Assembly (NCBI RefSeq): GCF_029867415.1 | Contig: NC_081183.1 | Coordinates: 33,872,655-33,936,654 of the forward strand | DNA from: Vicia villosa | Lineage: Eukaryota > Streptophyta > Magnoliopsida > Fabales > Fabaceae | Reading direction: 5' to 3' | Length of the DNA stretch: 64,000 bases | Shown: piece after piece, positions 61,818 through 64,000 of the stretch | Numbering within the stretch: the stretch's first letter is position 1 | Layout of the letters: each line of letters opens with the position of its first letter | Program-made: the position numbers and the translations under genes | The notes under the pieces: model-generated | The model's input: only the letters and a program-made list of their open reading frames with translations | Told to the model about the DNA's origin: nothing | Databases searched by the model: none

Positions 61818-64000
61818 ATGGCTGGTGAAATTCCAACAAATCCAGCTGCATCTACATCTGGCTCTGCTGAGCAATACAATGGTAACAATGGTTATACTAG
61901 ACCACCAGTATTTGATGGTGAAAACTTTGAATACTGGAAAGATAAACTAGAAAGTTACTTTCTTGGTCTAGATGCTGATCTATGGGATCTTCTATTGGAT
62001 GGTTACAAACATCCTGTTAAAGCTACTGGTGTAAGGCTCACGAGAAGCGAAATGAATGATGATCAAAAGAAAGATTTCAAGAATCATCACAAATGCAGGA
62101 CTGTTTTGCTGAATGCTATCTCTCATGCTGAGTATGAGAAGATATCTAACAGGGAAACGGCCCATGACATATATGAGTCCTTGAAGATGACTCATGAAGG
62201 AAATGCTCAAGTCAAGGAGACCAAAGCTCTTGCACTAATCCAGAAGTATGAAGCCTTCAAGATGGAGGATGATGAAGACATTGAAAAGATGTTTTCAAGA
62301 TTTCAAACTCTGACTGCTGGATTGAGAGTTCTCGACAAAGGCTACACCAAGGCTGATCATGTAAAGAAGATCATCAGAAGTTTGCCCAGAAGATGGGGCC
62401 CAATGGTGACTGCATTCAAGATTGCGAAGAATCTGAATGAAGTTTCTTTGGAAGAGCTGATCAGTGCCCTAAGGAGTCATGAGATTGAACTTGACGCTAA
62501 TGAACCTCAGAAGAAAGGTAAGTCTATTGCATTAAAATCCAATATTAAAAAATGCACTAACGCTTTTCAGGCTAGAGAAGAAGATCCTGAAGAATCAGAA
62601 TCTGAAGAAGAAGATGAACTGTCCATGATCTCCAGAAGGGTGAACCAACTCTGGAAGAGCAAGCAAAGGAAGTTCAGAGGCTTCAGAAGTTCAAAGAGAT
62701 TTGAACATGGAGAATCTTCTGGTGACAGAAGATCTGACAAGAAGAATGTTGTCTGCTATGAGTGCAATGAGCCTGGACATTACAGGAATGAGTGTCCGAA
62801 ACTTCAGAAGGAGAATCCCAAGAAGAAGTTTCATAAGAAGAAAGGTCTTATGGCAACATGGGATGATTCTGAATCAGAATCAGGATCAGACTCTGAAGGA
62901 GAGCAGGCAAACTTTGCGCTGATGGCGACAGAAGATGATGGATCAGAATCTACATCAGAATCAGATTCTGAAGAGGTATTTTCTGAACTATCTAGAGAAG
63001 AGTTAGTTTCCATTCTAACAGAGCTTCTTGAATTAAAAGCTCATCTTAGTATCAAATACAAAAAGCTGAAAAAGTCTTCCAAGATTTCTCAGATTAACAA
63101 ACTAAATCTGGTCAGAGGACTCCCCAATCTGAAATTCAAATCAGATGCTCTTTGTGAAGCATGTCAGAAGGGAAAGTTCTCCAGACCTGCATTCAAGTCT
63201 AAGAATGTTGTTTCTACCTCAAGGCCGTTAGAACTCTTGCACATTGATCTGTTTGGCCCAGTCAAAACAGCATCTGTCAGAGGGAAGAAATATGGATTAG
63301 TCATCGTTGATGATTATAGCCGCTGGACATGGGTAAAGTTCTTGAAACACAAGGATGAGTCTCATTCAGTGTTCTTTGAATTCTGCACTCAGATCCAATC
63401 TGAGAAAGAGTGCAAAATCATAAAGGTCAAAAGTGATCATGGTGGCGAATTTGAGAACAGATTCTTTGAGGAGTTCTTCAAAGAAAATTGTATTGCCCAT
63501 GATTTCTCTTGCCCCAGAACTCCACAGCAAAATGGAGTTGTAGAGCGAAAGAATAGGACTCTACAAGAAATGGCCAGAACCATGATCAATGAAACCAATA
63601 TGGCTAAGCATTTCTGGGCAGAAGCAATAAACACTGCGTGCTATATTCAGAATAGAATCTCTATCAGACCTATTCTAAATAAGACTTCTTATGAATTGTG
63701 GAAGAACAGAAAGCCCAACATTTCATATTTCCATCCTTTTGGATGTGTATGTTTTATTCTGAATACTAAAGATCATCTTGGTAAGTTTGATTCCAAAGCA
63801 CAAAAATGTTTCCTTCTTGGATATTCTGAACGCTCTAAAGGCTACAGAGTATACAATACTGAAACATTGATTGTAGAAGAATCAATCAATATCAGGTTTG
63901 ATGATAAGCTTGGTCTTGAAAAACCAAAGCAGTTTGAGAATTTTGCAGATTTTGATATTGATATATCAGAAGCAATAGAACCAAGAAGCAAAGCTGCAGA
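61818..64000 (+). CDS. B2 Gag-integrase fusion frame, open to window end (protease missing)
   Basis: At least 727 codons without a stop from ATG 61818. Residues 1-400 are Gag (PPVFDGENFEYWKDKLESYF; zinc knuckle CYECNEPGHYRNEC near residue 315; acidic Ser/Glu-rich region). At about 63070 Gag's coiled-coil stretch (YKKLKKSSK) passes directly into KLNLVRGLPNLKFKSD and CEACQKGKF, the second half of the integrase zinc domain. The core is complete for D,D,E: LLHIDLFGPV, VKSDHGGEFEN, QQNGVVERKNR. LGYSERSKGYRVYN and the pre-RT linker follow to the edge. The aspartic protease and the His pair of integrase are absent. RT should lie beyond the window. Confidence 0.9.
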   Translation, partial: MAGEIPTNPAASTSGSAEQYNGNNGYTRPPVFDGENFEYWKDKLESYFLGLDADLWDLLLDGYKHPVKATGVRLTRSEMNDDQKKDFKNHHKCRTVLLNAISHAEYEKISNRETAHDIYESLKMTHEGNAQVKETKALALIQKYEAFKMEDDEDIEKMFSRFQTLTAGLRVLDKGYTKADHVKKIIRSLPRRWGPMVTAFKIAKNLNEVSLEELISALRSHEIELDANEPQKKGKSIALKSNIKKCTNAFQAREEDPEESESEEEDELSMISRRVNQLWKSKQRKFRGFRSSKRFEHGESSGDRRSDKKNVVCYECNEPGHYRNECPKLQKENPKKKFHKKKGLMATWDDSESESGSDSEGEQANFALMATEDDGSESTSESDSEEVFSELSREELVSILTELLELKAHLSIKYKKLKKSSKISQINKLNLVRGLPNLKFKSDALCEACQKGKFSRPAFKSKNVVSTSRPLELLHIDLFGPVKTASVRGKKYGLVIVDDYSRWTWVKFLKHKDESHSVFFEFCTQIQSEKECKIIKVKSDHGGEFENRFFEEFFKENCIAHDFSCPRTPQQNGVVERKNRTLQEMARTMINETNMAKHFWAEAINTACYIQNRISIRPILNKTSYELWKNRKPNISYFHPFGCVCFILNTKDHLGKFDSKAQKCFLLGYSERSKGYRVYNTETLIVEESINIRFDDKLGLEKPKQFENFADFDIDISEAIEPRSKAA

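Larger units (their letters stand above)
60517..64000 (+). mobile_element. SIRE-type copia element B2, 5' part
   Basis: 5' LTR 60517-61731, PBS 61734, and a frame encoding Gag joined to integrase that is still open at the window edge. The LTR and Gag are of the same family as B1 (most Gag residues identical). Protease and the first part of integrase are deleted in frame. The 3' end is outside the window, so the target duplication cannot be checked. Confidence 0.92.

Noticed and set aside
1..64000. Host protein-coding genes, rRNA or tRNA genes, bacterial or organellar DNA
   Set aside because: Apart from short chance frames and two small unassigned spacers, everything falls inside recognisable retrotransposon parts; no conserved host domain or RNA gene pattern was found on either strand.

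Overview
This 64 kb window looks like intergenic DNA from a large legume genome, probably tribe Fabeae (pea, vetch, grass pea and relatives). It consists almost entirely of nested LTR retrotransposons; I see no convincing host gene, tRNA, rRNA or prokaryotic feature. The lineage guess rests on a Ty3/gypsy Ogre element with ~4.9 kb LTRs, an extra ORF1 and an intron before reverse transcriptase, plus SIRE-type copia elements with env-like ORFs and Athila and Tekay relatives.

Layout. (1) 1-14101: 3' part of a Tekay/Del chromovirus (+ strand; gag zinc knuckles to chromodomain). A young minus-strand SIRE-type copia element, 'B1' (3962-12732, target duplication GAATT), sits in its 3' LTR. (2) 14102 to about 60516: a degraded SIRE-like element 'A' (+). 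Its 5' LTR is split by a short Athila derivative (14476-19154, target duplication GTTAG). Its env-like ORF is split by a full Ogre (21586-58877, imperfect duplication TCTTG/GCTTG). (3) The Ogre has its ORF1 split by a minus-strand Ogre-like derivative with 4.44 kb LTRs (27602-42468, duplication GTTTG). (4) 60517 to the window end: a second SIRE-type element, 'B2' (+), with LTR, PBS and an open Gag-integrase frame running off the edge.

Coding capacity is eroded. The outer Ogre has all domains (ORF1, Gag, PR, RT, two RNase H domains, INT) but carries several nonsense codons and has lost an aspartate in both the second RNase H and the integrase. The inner Ogre derivative keeps only Gag. B1 keeps Gag and an 819-codon env-like ORF but almost no Pol. 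B2 has Gag joined in frame to integrase with no protease. These would have to move using enzymes supplied by relatives.

The most interesting unexplained signal is in the non-coding parts of the two Ogre-type elements. They carry several arrays of short hairpins whose loops are conserved while the stems differ between copies by compensating changes: just after pol (51927-52076), near the 3' LTR (53372-53668), in the outer LTR (24540-24946, 25541-25740), in the inner LTR (28257-28534 and its twin at 38679-38956), and in the inner element's 3' region (32340-32553, 32588-32911). This suggests selection on RNA or single-strand DNA structure, and I do not know of a description of it.
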